From assembly GCA_051648365.1 (NCBI GenBank), contig JBOFEZ010000033.1:1-56264 (forward strand): DNA of 56,264 bases, read 5' to 3'. Position numbers and translations under genes: made by a program. Position 1 is the first letter of the stretch; the number at the start of each line of letters is the position of its first letter. A model generated the notes under the pieces. That model was not told the DNA's origin, ran no database searches, and worked only from the letters and a program-made list of their open reading frames with translations. Shown here one piece after another: positions 7,249-15,841 of the stretch. The DNA comes from JAGNZR01 sp051648365. Lineage in GTDB: Bacteria > Fusobacteriota > Fusobacteriia > Fusobacteriales > Fusobacteriaceae.

Positions 7249-9252
7249 TTAATAGAGCATTATGCCTCCCTCTAAATTATCTACTTCTGACAAGGTAAGA
7301 AAATCGGAGTTTAGAATCTCCATAATTTCAAGAAGAATAAGAGTTCCTCCTATAATGACTTCAGATCTTTTAGGCTCCAATCCAATAAGCTTTTTTCTCT
7401 CTGATCCCGAAAGAGAGATGAAAAGTTTTAGATTGTTTTTTACCATATCGCACCTTATCTTATAAAGATGTGTTTTTGAACTATCATATATCTCCATTTT
7501 TTCTTGAACTGTAGCCTGAGTGGTTACGGTAGCTGCAACGCCTACAAGATTAAAGGTATAAGATTTGAAATCGAGGAGTCTTTTTAGATTCTCTCTTATC
7601 CAAAGTTTAGCGGAAGCTATATTCTCATCACTATAATTTTCATTTTGAAAAAAAAGCTCGCTGATTCTTACGGCACCTACATTGAAACTTTCTTGGAAAA
7701 TAATTTTTTCAGAATCTCCAAGAGTAAATTCTGTACTACCTCCTCCGATATCTAGGAGAAATATTTTTTCATTGGGGAAAAGAGATGAATTGGCAACGAA
7801 ACTGAGCTGAGCCTCCTCTTTTCCTGAAATACATTGAACCTCTATGTTTAAGGTTCTTGCTCTGTTTAAAAACTCTTCACGATTTCCCGCATCCCGGACT
7901 GCTGAAGTTGCAAATCCTTTTATGGTGACAGCTCCGTATTCTAAGGCTAAATCTCTGAATTTGCCCATGGCCTCAAGGGTAATTTCCATAGAATCTTCCT
8001 GGAGAACTCTGTTTTTGTCCACACCTTTTCCTAGTTGGGTGATTTCTACCAGTTCAAGAAGATTTCTTTTTATCTTGAAATTTTTATCTTGGAAAAGGAA
8101 TTCGGCTTCTGCGACCAGAAGTCTGGTAGAGTTGGTACCTATATCTATAACAGCTTTTACAATATTTTTTTTGAAATTACTGTTGATTTCTGATATGAAG
8201 TTTCTGTTGATTATCTCACTGATAAATTTTCCTAAATCCCTCAAAATTATAAAACTGATTCCTGAAGTCGAATTTTTTTTATCTTTCATCATATGTCTTA
8301 GAAGAGCATCTTCATTCAATTTCACAGGTTCGCAGTCCAAATTATAGAGAAAACAGAGATTTTTCACCGAATTTATGAGGTTTTCATCTTTTAATACACC
8401 TAATTCTTTGGCAAGATGAAGCTCAAAAACAATTCCTTTTGCCACAGCTTCACCGTGGGTGATATTCCTAAAATCGTAGGCAGCTTCCAGAGCATGTCCA
8501 TAGGTATGTCCTAAATTTAAGAAGACCCTTTCGCCTTTTTCTCTTTCATCTCTCTCCACTATGGACTTTTTTACTTTGCACGAAGAAAGTATCATAGAGT
8601 TGAGAGCATCAGAATCTAAAGATAAAATTTCTTTGTATTTTTCTTGAAGAGAGTTGAAAATGTGGGAATCTTCAGAGATTAAGCTGTGCTTTATGACTTC
8701 TCCCATTCCACTGGAAAACTGCTCTTCTGGAAGAGTCTGGAGAAAGTCAGTGTTTATGAAAACTGATTGGGGCTGATAAAAAGCACCGATACTATTTTTG
8801 TAGCTGTCATGGTTAATAGCCACTTTTCCACCTATGCTGGCATCTACCTGAGCTAGAAGCGAGGTTGGAATCTGTATAAAATCTATTCCTCTCATATATG
8901 TGGATGCAACAAAGCCTCCCATATCACAGACAACTCCTCCTCCTAGGGTAAGAATAACTGAATTTCTGAAAAAATTATTTTTCAGCATAAAGTCAAAAAT
9001 TTTATTGGCCGTGGAGAAGTTTTTAAATTCCTCTCCATCTTCCATATAAAAAGAATGGATATTTTTTTTATGAATATCTGGCGAAAGATTTTTCAGAATC
9101 TTATCTTCGTGGAGAGCTGCCACCTTAGGATTGGAAAGTAAAAGTACCGAATCATATTTTTTTAAATAGATGGAAAGTTTTTCTAAAACAGATTCGTTGC
9201 CTATGTATATATTGTAATCCCTTTGGGAAGTTTTCATTTTCAAAATTTCCAT
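7249..9252 (-). CDS. aroB: Fusion: 3-dehydroquinate synthase (AroB) + Ppx/GppA phosphatase
   Basis: One uninterrupted 667-residue frame holds two enzymes. Residues 1-345 are AroB, shikimate step 2: the NAD loop GGGVVCDMGGF (104-114), IPTSLLAQVDASIGGKVAIN, and metal ligands Glu185 (GMGEVIKH), His249/253 (LGHTYGHALE) and His266 (HGEAVAKG). After a short linker, residues 365-667 are a Ppx/GppA actin-fold phosphatase acting on polyphosphate or pppGpp: DIGTNSTRLLV (370-380), DIGGGSTEF (501-509) and the C-terminal LSEVDNLEGGIMLY. All catalytic motifs of both halves are present. The Ppx half is the short two-domain form, without the C-terminal HD extension. No other aro gene is nearby. Confidence 0.9.
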   Translation of the reverse strand: MEILKMKTSQRDYNIYIGNESVLEKLSIYLKKYDSVLLLSNPKVAALHEDKILKNLSPDIHKKNIHSFYMEDGEEFKNFSTANKIFDFMLKNNFFRNSVILTLGGGVVCDMGGFVASTYMRGIDFIQIPTSLLAQVDASIGGKVAINHDSYKNSIGAFYQPQSVFINTDFLQTLPEEQFSSGMGEVIKHSLISEDSHIFNSLQEKYKEILSLDSDALNSMILSSCKVKKSIVERDEREKGERVFLNLGHTYGHALEAAYDFRNITHGEAVAKGIVFELHLAKELGVLKDENLINSVKNLCFLYNLDCEPVKLNEDALLRHMMKDKKNSTSGISFIILRDLGKFISEIINRNFISEINSNFKKNIVKAVIDIGTNSTRLLVAEAEFLFQDKNFKIKRNLLELVEITQLGKGVDKNRVLQEDSMEITLEAMGKFRDLALEYGAVTIKGFATSAVRDAGNREEFLNRARTLNIEVQCISGKEEAQLSFVANSSLFPNEKIFLLDIGGGSTEFTLGDSEKIIFQESFNVGAVRISELFFQNENYSDENIASAKLWIRENLKRLLDFKSYTFNLVGVAATVTTQATVQEKMEIYDSSKTHLYKIRCDMVKNNLKLFISLSGSERKKLIGLEPKRSEVIIGGTLILLEIMEILNSDFLTLSEVDNLEGGIMLY

Positions 9253-9273
9253 ATTTGCTCCTTTTATAATCTC

Positions 9274-9322
9274 TTGAAAAAATTCAAGGGTAATGGTATA
9301 TTTATATTGTAGATTATACCAT
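9274..9322 (+). promoter_or_regulatory. htpX promoter overlapped by a dyad
   Basis: TTGAAA (9274-9279), a 17-bp spacer and TATATT (9297-9302) form a good sigma70-type promoter. ATGGTATA (9293-9300) and its inverted copy TATACCAT (9315-9322) flank 14 bp and cover the -10 and start region, where a repressor could bind. The operator reading is inference. Confidence 0.5.
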
Positions 9323-9341
9323 AGAGATATAGGAGGTTTCC

Positions 9342-10184
9342 ATGAATAGTATAAAAACTTTTTTACTTATGATTTTAATGACATTTTTGCTTATGTTTAT
9401 AGGGAATGCAGTGGGTGGCCGTGGAGGTATGCAGATAGCTTTGGTAATGGCGGGAGTTATGAACTTTGTATCTTACTGGTTCAGTGATAAGATAGTGCTT
9501 TCTATGTATAGGGCAAAGCCTGTAGATGAGAATAGCAGTTTGTACCAGCTGGTAAAAAGAATAGCTGCGAAAGCGGAGCTACCTATGCCGAAAGTTTATC
9601 TTATGGAGGAAAGTCAGCCTAATGCCTTTGCAACAGGAAGAAATCCTAAACATGCAGCGGTGGCAGTGACAAGAGGACTTATGGAGATATTGGATGAGGA
9701 TGAACTTTCAGGAGTGATTGGGCATGAACTGGGGCATGTGAATAACAGGGATATACTTATAGGAACAATAGCCGCAACCATGGCAGGAGCTATAATGATG
9801 CTATCCAGAATGGCACAGTGGGCTGCAATCTTTGGAGGAGGATCTAGAGATGAGGACAGAAACGGAAATCCTCTTGTTCTTCTTCTTGTGGCTATACTTG
9901 CACCTGTAGCAGCTATGCTTATACAGATGGCAATTTCTAGATCTCGTGAATATAAGGCTGATGCCTATGGAGCACGGGTAAGTGGAAATCCAATGTATCT
10001 GGCAAGAGCCCTTAGAAAACTGGAGATAGCGTCAGGAAGAATCCCGATGGATGCTAATCTTGCTACGGAAAATATGTTTATAGTCAGTCCCCTAAGAGGT
10101 CAAAAAATGGCAAATCTTTTTAGTACACATCCCTCGACAGAGGATAGGATAGCTAAGCTAGAAGAGATGAGATTAGGAGTATAG
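9342..10184 (+). CDS. htpX: Membrane zinc metalloprotease HtpX
   Basis: This M48B membrane protease is for quality control of damaged inner-membrane proteins. At 280 residues it has two N-terminal hydrophobic segments (about 5-22 and 30-48), the zinc site HELGH (His128, Glu129, His132), two more hydrophobic segments (about 142-160 and 178-196), and the third zinc-ligand region SREYKADAYGARV. The start has AGGAGG seven bases before the ATG. It is a single-gene unit with its own promoter and a terminator shared with the convergent gene. Confidence 0.95.
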   Translation: MNSIKTFLLMILMTFLLMFIGNAVGGRGGMQIALVMAGVMNFVSYWFSDKIVLSMYRAKPVDENSSLYQLVKRIAAKAELPMPKVYLMEESQPNAFATGRNPKHAAVAVTRGLMEILDEDELSGVIGHELGHVNNRDILIGTIAATMAGAIMMLSRMAQWAAIFGGGSRDEDRNGNPLVLLLVAILAPVAAMLIQMAISRSREYKADAYGARVSGNPMYLARALRKLEIASGRIPMDANLATENMFIVSPLRGQKMANLFSTHPSTEDRIAKLEEMRLGV

Positions 10185-10191
10185 GTATAAA

Positions 10192-10218
10192 AAAATGACC
10201 CTGAAAAGGGTCATTTTT
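10192..10218. terminator. bidirectional terminator
   Basis: AAATGACCC-TGAAAA-GGGTCATTT, flanked by A and T runs, ends htpX on the plus strand and the 118-residue gene on the minus strand. The stop codon of the latter (10211-10213) lies inside the stem. Confidence 0.85.
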
Positions 10219-10567
10219 TTATGCTCTCCAAAGAGATTAGAGTTATTATTCCGATTATAAATATATTGTTTGTAATCCCGGAAAAAATAAGTTTTCTTAA
10301 AACTCCTACCAAAGTCAAAGAAAGAAATATAAGCAGAGGATTACAGGAATTTTTTTTGAAATATTTCCAGAGCTGATACAGAAAAATTAAGATTGCCCCA
10401 ACAAGTAGAAAAATCTTTAAATTTTCGCTCAAGAAAAGAGATTCCAATTTTCTATTGAGATAGACCAGGTATCTCATAAATCCCATACGTCTTTTGGAGT
10501 AATAATCTACAATATATAGAGCTGGGATAAGGAGTAGCTGAAAGAAAGATAAAATTCTGTTTCTCAT
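10211..10567 (-). CDS. small integral membrane protein, 118 aa
   Basis: The family is not recognised. Three to four hydrophobic segments (about 8-20, 52-66, 76-88, 97-113) with Lys/Arg-rich loops indicate an inner-membrane protein. The start codon overlaps the stop of the rhodanese gene (TAATG), so it is translationally coupled to it and may act with that exported protein. The stop lies inside a terminator hairpin. Confidence 0.65.
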   Translation of the reverse strand: MRNRILSFFQLLLIPALYIVDYYSKRRMGFMRYLVYLNRKLESLFLSENLKIFLLVGAILIFLYQLWKYFKKNSCNPLLIFLSLTLVGVLRKLIFSGITNNIFIIGIITLISLESIKK

Positions 10568-11877
10568 TATTTTTTCACGGGCTCCCCAGTTTCAACTGGA
10601 TTGTTTTTGTCTGCACTCCACTCATACCAGCCGTTGGAATAAAGAGAGGTTTTATCCGCTCCTAAAACTTTTGAGAAAATCAAAACTTCAGCAGCTCTCC
10701 ATCCTGAACCGCAGAAAAAAGAGATTTCGTTTTCAGTATTGATACCTAAATCTTTCCACATTTTCAAAATTTCATTTCCATTTTTCATGGTATTATCTAT
10801 ATTTCTATATTCTTCCAATTGGTTAGGATCGCTTCCGGCTTTCCCCCAAAGTGCACCTGCTGGACGGCCTTTATAATCTAGATCTGAGTAGCCGGTTATT
10901 TTACCTATATGCTCTTCCCAACTACGGATATCCACAAGGTGTCCGTTTTTAGATGTAGCGACTCTCTTGGCTTCGCTAATGTCTGCAATGAGTTTTTTAT
11001 TGAGGGGAGCATGGGCACCGAAACCTGTTCCTGCAACTTTAGGATTGCTTTTCTTTTCCAGCTGGTATCCCTCTCTCTTCCAAGAATGAAGTCCTCCGTT
11101 TAAGATTCTCACATCCTGAACACCTAAATATTTTAAAATTGTTGCGATTCTGTAAGATGGCATAGGATTTGTAGAGTAGAGTATGATTTTATCATCCTTT
11201 GTAATGCCGTTTCTCTTTGCAAACTCTAAAAGTTTTGCATCGGAGTTTATACTCCAAAGGGGAGCAGATTCAACTTCGTCTGTATCAATATGCACAGCTC
11301 CTGGAATATGTCCGTTTTTGTAGTCTTCATCCATCTCTTCAGGTCCCCATGCGACCTCGAAGACCTTGTATCCCTTGCTAAGATTTTCTTTTACCCATTG
11401 AGCGGGAACAATTATCTCATAGCCGGGGAATTTTTTAAGGGGAAGGTTGTCGCTTTCCCACTGATTTATATTGTAAAAAGAGATGTTTTTAATTCCATTT
11501 TTTTCAAGGAATTCTGCTATTTCTAAACTATCTTTTGTATTGGCATCATAGAGAATGATCTGTTTTTCAGGGGTAATACCCTTATTTTTTAGAGTTTTTT
11601 TCAGAGTTTTTTCAGCTGTTCTTGGATCGGTACTGTTTTTTAGCCAGTAAGCTGAGAAATCAGTGGCCCCCTCGATGTGCCCTCCTTTTACCATGCCGTC
11701 TAGTGCCCATCCGTTAAAGGCATCGTTGATTCTTGTGTCCACTAGGATAGTTTCTGAATTTGTTAGAGCCTTTTGCACTTCTGCCGTGGATAATTTTTTG
11801 TAATCTGCTCCAAAAGCAACTCCCGATAGCAGAAGCCCTGTCGCTCCCATAAGAAGCATTTTTTTTATGTTTTTCAA
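10567..11877 (-). CDS. Exported triple-rhodanese sulfurtransferase
   Basis: The protein has 436 residues. A signal peptide (residues 1-23, MKNIKK, hydrophobic core, cleavage near AFGA) sends it across the inner membrane. Three rhodanese domains follow, about 30-150, 155-275 and 295-430. Only the third keeps a catalytic Cys (Cys389 in FFCGSGWRA). The first has YDANTKDS and the second YSTNPMPS at the same place, so they are inactive. A thiosulfate or persulfide sulfurtransferase of the cell envelope is likely; the substrate is unknown. The start is TTG at 11875-11877 with GGGAGG four bases upstream, chosen because it supplies the basic n-region. Confidence 0.85.
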   Translation of the reverse strand: MKNIKKMLLMGATGLLLSGVAFGADYKKLSTAEVQKALTNSETILVDTRINDAFNGWALDGMVKGGHIEGATDFSAYWLKNSTDPRTAEKTLKKTLKNKGITPEKQIILYDANTKDSLEIAEFLEKNGIKNISFYNINQWESDNLPLKKFPGYEIIVPAQWVKENLSKGYKVFEVAWGPEEMDEDYKNGHIPGAVHIDTDEVESAPLWSINSDAKLLEFAKRNGITKDDKIILYSTNPMPSYRIATILKYLGVQDVRILNGGLHSWKREGYQLEKKSNPKVAGTGFGAHAPLNKKLIADISEAKRVATSKNGHLVDIRSWEEHIGKITGYSDLDYKGRPAGALWGKAGSDPNQLEEYRNIDNTMKNGNEILKMWKDLGINTENEISFFCGSGWRAAEVLIFSKVLGADKTSLYSNGWYEWSADKNNPVETGEPVKK

Positions 11878-12074
11878 TTTTCCTCCCTCGAGTAAGATAT
11901 GGTAGTATCTTCTCTAAAATTTAAGACTTCAGATATGGATGTAGCCGAAGTTCTTTTTCAAATAAAATGCTAACATATAAAATGAAACTTTTCAAGAAAT
12001 TTTAGAAGAAACCTTTATTTTATTATTTCATTATGCTAATATCTATATAAGTTTGTAAAAAAGGGGGAGGAAAT

Positions 12075-13190
12075 ATGAAAATAGGAATAGTAGGAATAGG
12101 GATAGTGGGAAGTGGAGTTTTGGAAGTGTTGGATGGGAACAAAGATTTTACTGTTAAAAGTATCTGTAGCAGAAGTAAAAAAGAGTATGGATTAGCAGAG
12201 TATACAGAGGATTTCAGAAAAATAGCAGAGGATCCTGAAATAGAGATTGTAGTAGAAACAATCGGAGGAGTAGGTGTGGCTAAAGAGCTTGTAGAACTTT
12301 CTCTTAAAAACAGAAAGCATGTGGTTACAGCTAATAAATATCTGATAGCCCATCATGGTAGAGAACTTTTTCAGTTGGCAGAGAAGATGGGAGTTTCTAT
12401 TTTTTATGAAGCTGGTGTAGCTGGAGGAGTACCAATACTTTCACCTTTGAAAGAGACTCTTTCTCATGCAAGAGTTACTTCAGTTGCTGGGATTTTAAAT
12501 GGAACATGCAACTATATTCTTACAAAGATGAGAGATGAAAAATTGGATTTTGCTGAAGCTGTTAAAAAAGCTCAAGAAGCAGGATATGCAGAGGCAGACC
12601 CGACTTTTGATATAGAGGGTATAGATACATCTCATAAGATAGCTCTACTTACACTGTTAGCTTACGATAGATTTATAGATGCTGAAGGCTTTCCAGTTAA
12701 AGGGATAAGAGATATAAGTTATGAGGATATAGAGGTAGCGGAAAAAATGGGTTATAGTATAAAACTTATCGGTGAAGGAAAGAAGGTAGATGGAGAGACC
12801 TTTAGTCTAGGAGTAGAGCCTATGCTTATACCTCATAGAAACCTTCTTTCCAAAATAGATGGAGCGATGAACGGAATTGAGGTAATTACAGAATTTGGTG
12901 GAGATTATCTGTTCCAAGGTGCAGGAGCCGGAGGACTTGCTACGGCAGTTTCAGTAGTGGGAGACCTGTACAAGATAAAAAATGCTACAAAATGGAGTTA
13001 TGGTTATAAAAATGGTAACCTTCTAGGGATTGAAAGCAGTAAATATCTTGTAAAATCCAAAAATTCGATACCGGAAATTAAAACAGAAGACAGCTATTCT
13101 TTTAACGGTTATTTTTATACGGTTATAGACGAAGAAATTCTATCAAAAAATAAAAATGTTTTGGAAAAAAAGATAAAAATAAAAAATTAA
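12075..13190 (+). CDS. hom: Homoserine dehydrogenase
   Basis: This enzyme reduces aspartate semialdehyde to homoserine for threonine and methionine synthesis. The N-terminal Rossmann motif GIVGIGIVGSG, the substrate region VTANKYLIAHHG, GVAGGVPILSPL, GILNGTCNYIL and EADPTFDIEG are all present. At 371 residues it is shorter than the 430-residue form because the regulatory ACT domain is missing; the last 60 residues are divergent. GGGGGAGG precedes the ATG. It stands alone, without thrB or thrC, and abuts the convergent gene at 13191. Confidence 0.93.
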   Translation: MKIGIVGIGIVGSGVLEVLDGNKDFTVKSICSRSKKEYGLAEYTEDFRKIAEDPEIEIVVETIGGVGVAKELVELSLKNRKHVVTANKYLIAHHGRELFQLAEKMGVSIFYEAGVAGGVPILSPLKETLSHARVTSVAGILNGTCNYILTKMRDEKLDFAEAVKKAQEAGYAEADPTFDIEGIDTSHKIALLTLLAYDRFIDAEGFPVKGIRDISYEDIEVAEKMGYSIKLIGEGKKVDGETFSLGVEPMLIPHRNLLSKIDGAMNGIEVITEFGGDYLFQGAGAGGLATAVSVVGDLYKIKNATKWSYGYKNGNLLGIESSKYLVKSKNSIPEIKTEDSYSFNGYFYTVIDEEILSKNKNVLEKKIKIKN

Positions 13191-13544
13191 TTACATCTTT
13201 TCGGCTTGTTTAAGGAGTTTTCCTTGGGCTACATGACCGACACCTAAGACTATTATACGGTTATTTCCAGAAACTACAAATCCAGTGAGATTTTTTTCGG
13301 ATTCACCGATAAAATAATATAGACCGTCTTTCTGAGTTATGAGCATATTTTCTCCAGAGTCAATAATATGATGTCCATTCTTCTCTGAAAATTTACTGTA
13401 GAGATATCTGTTAGATGGAATTTGGTAAACTTTTATTTTCGTGCCCATCACTTTCTCTTCGTGGATGGGAACGAGTTTTAGAGCCATTAATGGGATATAT
13501 AAAAAAAACATCAGTGCCAAAGTAAATTTTTTCAATTTAATCAC
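13191..13544 (-). CDS. hypothetical exported protein, 117 aa
   Basis: The family is not recognised. Residues 1-21 (basic MIKLKK, then a hydrophobic core ending LMA) form a signal peptide or anchor. The rest is short alternating strands with no Cys. The stop codon is immediately next to that of hom on the other strand, with no spacer and no obvious terminator, so the two transcripts probably overlap. A periplasmic or membrane-anchored location is inferred. Confidence 0.6.
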   Translation of the reverse strand: MIKLKKFTLALMFFLYIPLMALKLVPIHEEKVMGTKIKVYQIPSNRYLYSKFSEKNGHHIIDSGENMLITQKDGLYYFIGESEKNLTGFVVSGNNRIIVLGVGHVAQGKLLKQAEKM

Positions 13545-13612
13545 CTCACAAAGGGAATTCTTGAAATAATATACTGGGAAACACTGATGTTTTCTTTTTT
13601 TATTTATCGAGA

Positions 13613-13852
13613 TTAGATATCTTGAGAAAGAATCAGGGCTAACTGATCAGGGCAAGAAGTCCCTCTTCCTCTGCAATCGATACCTTTAAGTTTTGAAATT
13701 ATAGCCTCTCTAGAAAGTCCAATTAAAAGATTTTCAAGACCGGTAGTATTTCCGTCACATCCCCCGTGGAATTTAATAGCTGTAATTATTTCACCTTCTA
13801 ATTTATAGCTTATCTCTTTGGCACATACACCAATTGTTTTTTTTGTTATCAT
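13613..13852 (-). CDS. TSCPD-domain protein
   Basis: This 79-residue protein carries the GTSCPDQLA motif near its C terminus and three further Cys (GVCAKE, GGCDGN, IDCRG), as in the small stand-alone TSCPD family (TIGR03905). The same motif occurs at the C terminus of class II ribonucleotide reductases and may bind metal or act in thiol chemistry; the function of the stand-alone form is unknown. The start is ATG at 13850-13852, with AGAGGTG upstream; the GTG at 13864 is part of that ribosome site. Confidence 0.85.
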   Translation of the reverse strand: MITKKTIGVCAKEISYKLEGEIITAIKFHGGCDGNTTGLENLLIGLSREAIISKLKGIDCRGRGTSCPDQLALILSQDI

Positions 13853-13907
13853 AATATAGCTCACCTCTTTAATAGTTATCTTAATATAGTATCATATTTT
13901 TCTTTTG

Positions 13908-13937
13908 TTGAAAAGAGAGTATATAAAATGGTAAAAT
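13908..13937 (+). promoter_or_regulatory. promoter for the CorC-like gene
   Basis: TTGAAA, an 18-bp spacer and TAAAAT lie 43 bp before the chosen start at 13981. Confidence 0.45.
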
Positions 13938-13980
13938 ATAAACAGAAATGGAAACAGATTTAATTATAGTGGAGGAGAAT

Positions 13981-15306
13981 ATGGATTTACTTACAAAAAT
14001 TTTAACTATAGGAGCTTTAATTGTAATCAGTGCCTTTTTTTCTATATCTGAAATATCACTTGCAGCTTCAAGAAAGATAAAACTTCAGATTATGAGTGAA
14101 GGGGGAAGTAAAAATGCTGAACAAGTGCTAAAACTTCAAGAACTTCCTGGACATTTTTTTACTGTAGTACAGATAGGGCTTAATATTGTGGCCATCTTAG
14201 CAGGATCTTTGGGAGATAATATTTTAGATCCCTATTTCACAGATTTTTTTATACGTTATTTTCCGGATAAGATAAAAATGCTGTCTCAAATTTCATCTAC
14301 ACTGTCATTTTTTCTTATAACAGCAGTTGTAGTTGAGTTTGCAGATCTTATTCCTAAAAGAATAGGGCTTCTTTATCCTGAACAGATTGCAGTTGTAGTC
14401 GTGGGACCTATGAGGTTTATGCTTTTTGTTTTCAAGCCAATAGTCATGTTTTTTAATGGTTTAGCTAATATGATATTCAGAATTTTTAAACTTCCAGAGG
14501 TTAGAGAGGAATTGATAACCCATGAGGAAATATTTGCGGTAGTTGATGCGGGAGCAGTGGCTGGAATTCTCCACAAGAAAGAGCACCACCTGATTGAAAA
14601 TGTTTTTGAATTGGATTCACGTTGGGTAAGCTCGGCAATGACAACTAGAGATGAGATTGTTTATTTTTCTTTAAAAGAAACAGAAGAGAGCCTAAAGGAA
14701 AAGATAGCAGAAGCTCCTCATTCTAAATATCTTGTTTGTCGGGAAGAGTTAGACAGTATATATGGATATCTAGATTCCAAAGATATACTTCCGAGACTCT
14801 TAAAAGGTGAAAAAAGTGGTTTGGGAAATATAGAGGATATAACCAATAAAAAAATACTTATAGTTCCTAACACTCTGACCCTTTCGGATGTGTTGGATCG
14901 TTTCAACGAAACTTATGAAGATTTTGCTGTTGTGCTTAACGAGTATGGTCATGTTGTAGGACTTATAACTCTCAAAGATATAATTTCAACTCTTATGGGC
15001 GATGTTGTTCATCCTTTCCAAGACGAATATATAATAAAACGTTCAGATGATTCTTGGCTTATAGATGGTTTGACACCTATTGAGGATGTGAAAAAAGTTT
15101 TGGATATAGATCATTTTCCAGAAGAAGATTCATATGAAACCATTGCTGGTTTTATGATGTATTCATTAAAATCTATTCCTAAAAGAGCGGCTCGATTAGA
15201 GTATGAAGATTATACCTTTGAAGTGGTAGATGTTGATAACTATAAAGTTGATCAGCTTCTTGTAACTAAAGGTAGTAAAAAAAATGAAAATCAAAGTGCC
15301 GAGTGA
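13981..15306 (+). CDS. CNNM/CorC-type (HlyC family) transporter protein
   Basis: The 441 residues are in the usual order. A DUF21 membrane domain (about 1-190, three to four helices) comes first, then a CBS pair (about 205-330, ending YGHVVGLITLKDIISTLMGD), then a CorC_HlyC domain (about 345-430, from DSWLIDGLTPIEDV). Proteins of this type are linked to Mg2+ or Co2+ efflux; the old name hemolysin is misleading. The start is ATG at 13981, with GGAGGAG just upstream; an in-frame ATG at 13948 has no ribosome site. The stop is followed at once by the tRNA-Ser promoter. Confidence 0.9.
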   Translation: MDLLTKILTIGALIVISAFFSISEISLAASRKIKLQIMSEGGSKNAEQVLKLQELPGHFFTVVQIGLNIVAILAGSLGDNILDPYFTDFFIRYFPDKIKMLSQISSTLSFFLITAVVVEFADLIPKRIGLLYPEQIAVVVVGPMRFMLFVFKPIVMFFNGLANMIFRIFKLPEVREELITHEEIFAVVDAGAVAGILHKKEHHLIENVFELDSRWVSSAMTTRDEIVYFSLKETEESLKEKIAEAPHSKYLVCREELDSIYGYLDSKDILPRLLKGEKSGLGNIEDITNKKILIVPNTLTLSDVLDRFNETYEDFAVVLNEYGHVVGLITLKDIISTLMGDVVHPFQDEYIIKRSDDSWLIDGLTPIEDVKKVLDIDHFPEEDSYETIAGFMMYSLKSIPKRAARLEYEDYTFEVVDVDNYKVDQLLVTKGSKKNENQSAE

Positions 15307-15314
15307 AGATTTTC

Positions 15315-15342
15315 TTGACTTTAATGAAAAAAACAGTATAAT
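15315..15342 (+). promoter_or_regulatory. tRNA-Ser promoter
   Basis: TTGACT, a 16-bp spacer and TATAAT lie 20 bp before the tRNA gene. Confidence 0.75.
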
Positions 15343-15361
15343 TACATAGATGAAGAAAAGT

Positions 15362-15449
15362 GGTGGAGTGGCCGAGTGGCTAAGGAGCACGCCTGGAACG
15401 CGTGTAGAGCGTAATAGCTTCGTGGGTTCGAGTCCCACCTCCATCGCCA
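15362..15449 (+). tRNA. tRNA-Ser (GGA)
   Basis: An 88-nt class II tRNA. The acceptor GGTGGAG pairs with CTCCATC (one G-U), the discriminator is G, and CCA is encoded. The anticodon loop CTGGAAC gives GGA, reading UCC/UCU. A long variable arm is present, as expected for serine. SerRS also charges tRNA-Sec with serine, but this gene is not part of that operon. Confidence 0.97.
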
Positions 15450-15472
15450 TTAAACTTAAGAAAAATACAGAT

Positions 15473-15502
15473 CGCATTGAGATAAAATCTCCGTGCGGTT
15501 TT
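15473..15502 (+). terminator. tRNA-Ser terminator
   Basis: CGCATTGAGAT and ATCTCCGTGCG pair (one mismatch, one G-U) around an AAA loop and are followed by GTTTT, 23 bp after the tRNA 3' end. Confidence 0.65.
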
Positions 15503-15510
15503 CCATTTAA

Positions 15511-15603
15511 AACACATGTTTTTTAACGTCACTAGAAGCTGTAAAATCAATTTTAAGAGCTATAAAACTTGAGATTAACAATCCTAAGGGTACAATTTTT
15601 TGA
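15511..15603 (+). pseudogene. possible ORF remnant downstream of tRNA-Ser
   Basis: This is a 30-codon open frame with no start codon, ending AIKLEINNPKGTIF-stop. It reads like the C terminus of a protein, not random AT-rich sequence, and it sits directly after a tRNA gene, a common integration site. No family is recognised and no att repeat of the tRNA end was seen. The rest of the 390-bp gap up to 15842 holds two hairpins and a promoter only. Confidence 0.2.
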
Positions 15604-15694
15604 GTGCCTTAAAACGCTTGAAAAAAACTAGTGTTTACAATGGTTTTTTGAGGTTTTGTGTTTTAGACTAAAAACAGAAGGAGATTGATCTCAG

Positions 15695-15720
15695 AAACCC
15701 TCATTTTATGGGGGTTTTAA
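15695..15720 (+). terminator. terminator-like hairpin
   Basis: AAACCCTC-ATTTTAT-GGGGGTTT (8 pairs, one G-U) is followed by TAATTTT. It lies in the gap between tRNA-Ser and the isoprenyl-synthase-like gene, with no recognisable gene directly upstream. Confidence 0.5.
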
Positions 15721-15770
15721 TTTTATAAAATTACGAGAGGGATGGGTGAAAAAACATCTCTTAAAATGAC

Positions 15771-15799
15771 TTGTAGGTCAAATTCGGGTGTGGTAGAAT
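15771..15799 (+). promoter_or_regulatory. promoter for the isoprenyl-synthase-like gene
   Basis: TTGTAG, a 17-bp spacer and TAGAAT lie 43 bp before the GTG start at 15842. Confidence 0.5.
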
Positions 15800-15841
15800 T
15801 GTTTATAAAGAGGGGCTTAGAGAAAAAAATACATATGGAGA

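Noticed and set aside
15196..15477. 93-codon minus-strand ORF over tRNA-Ser
   Set aside because: It lies antisense to the tRNA and the end of the CorC-like gene; no ribosome site or homology.
15685..15720. 12-codon leader peptide before the isoprenyl-synthase-like gene
   Set aside because: The AAGGAG is only one base from the TTG, too close for translation, and codons show no regulatory bias.
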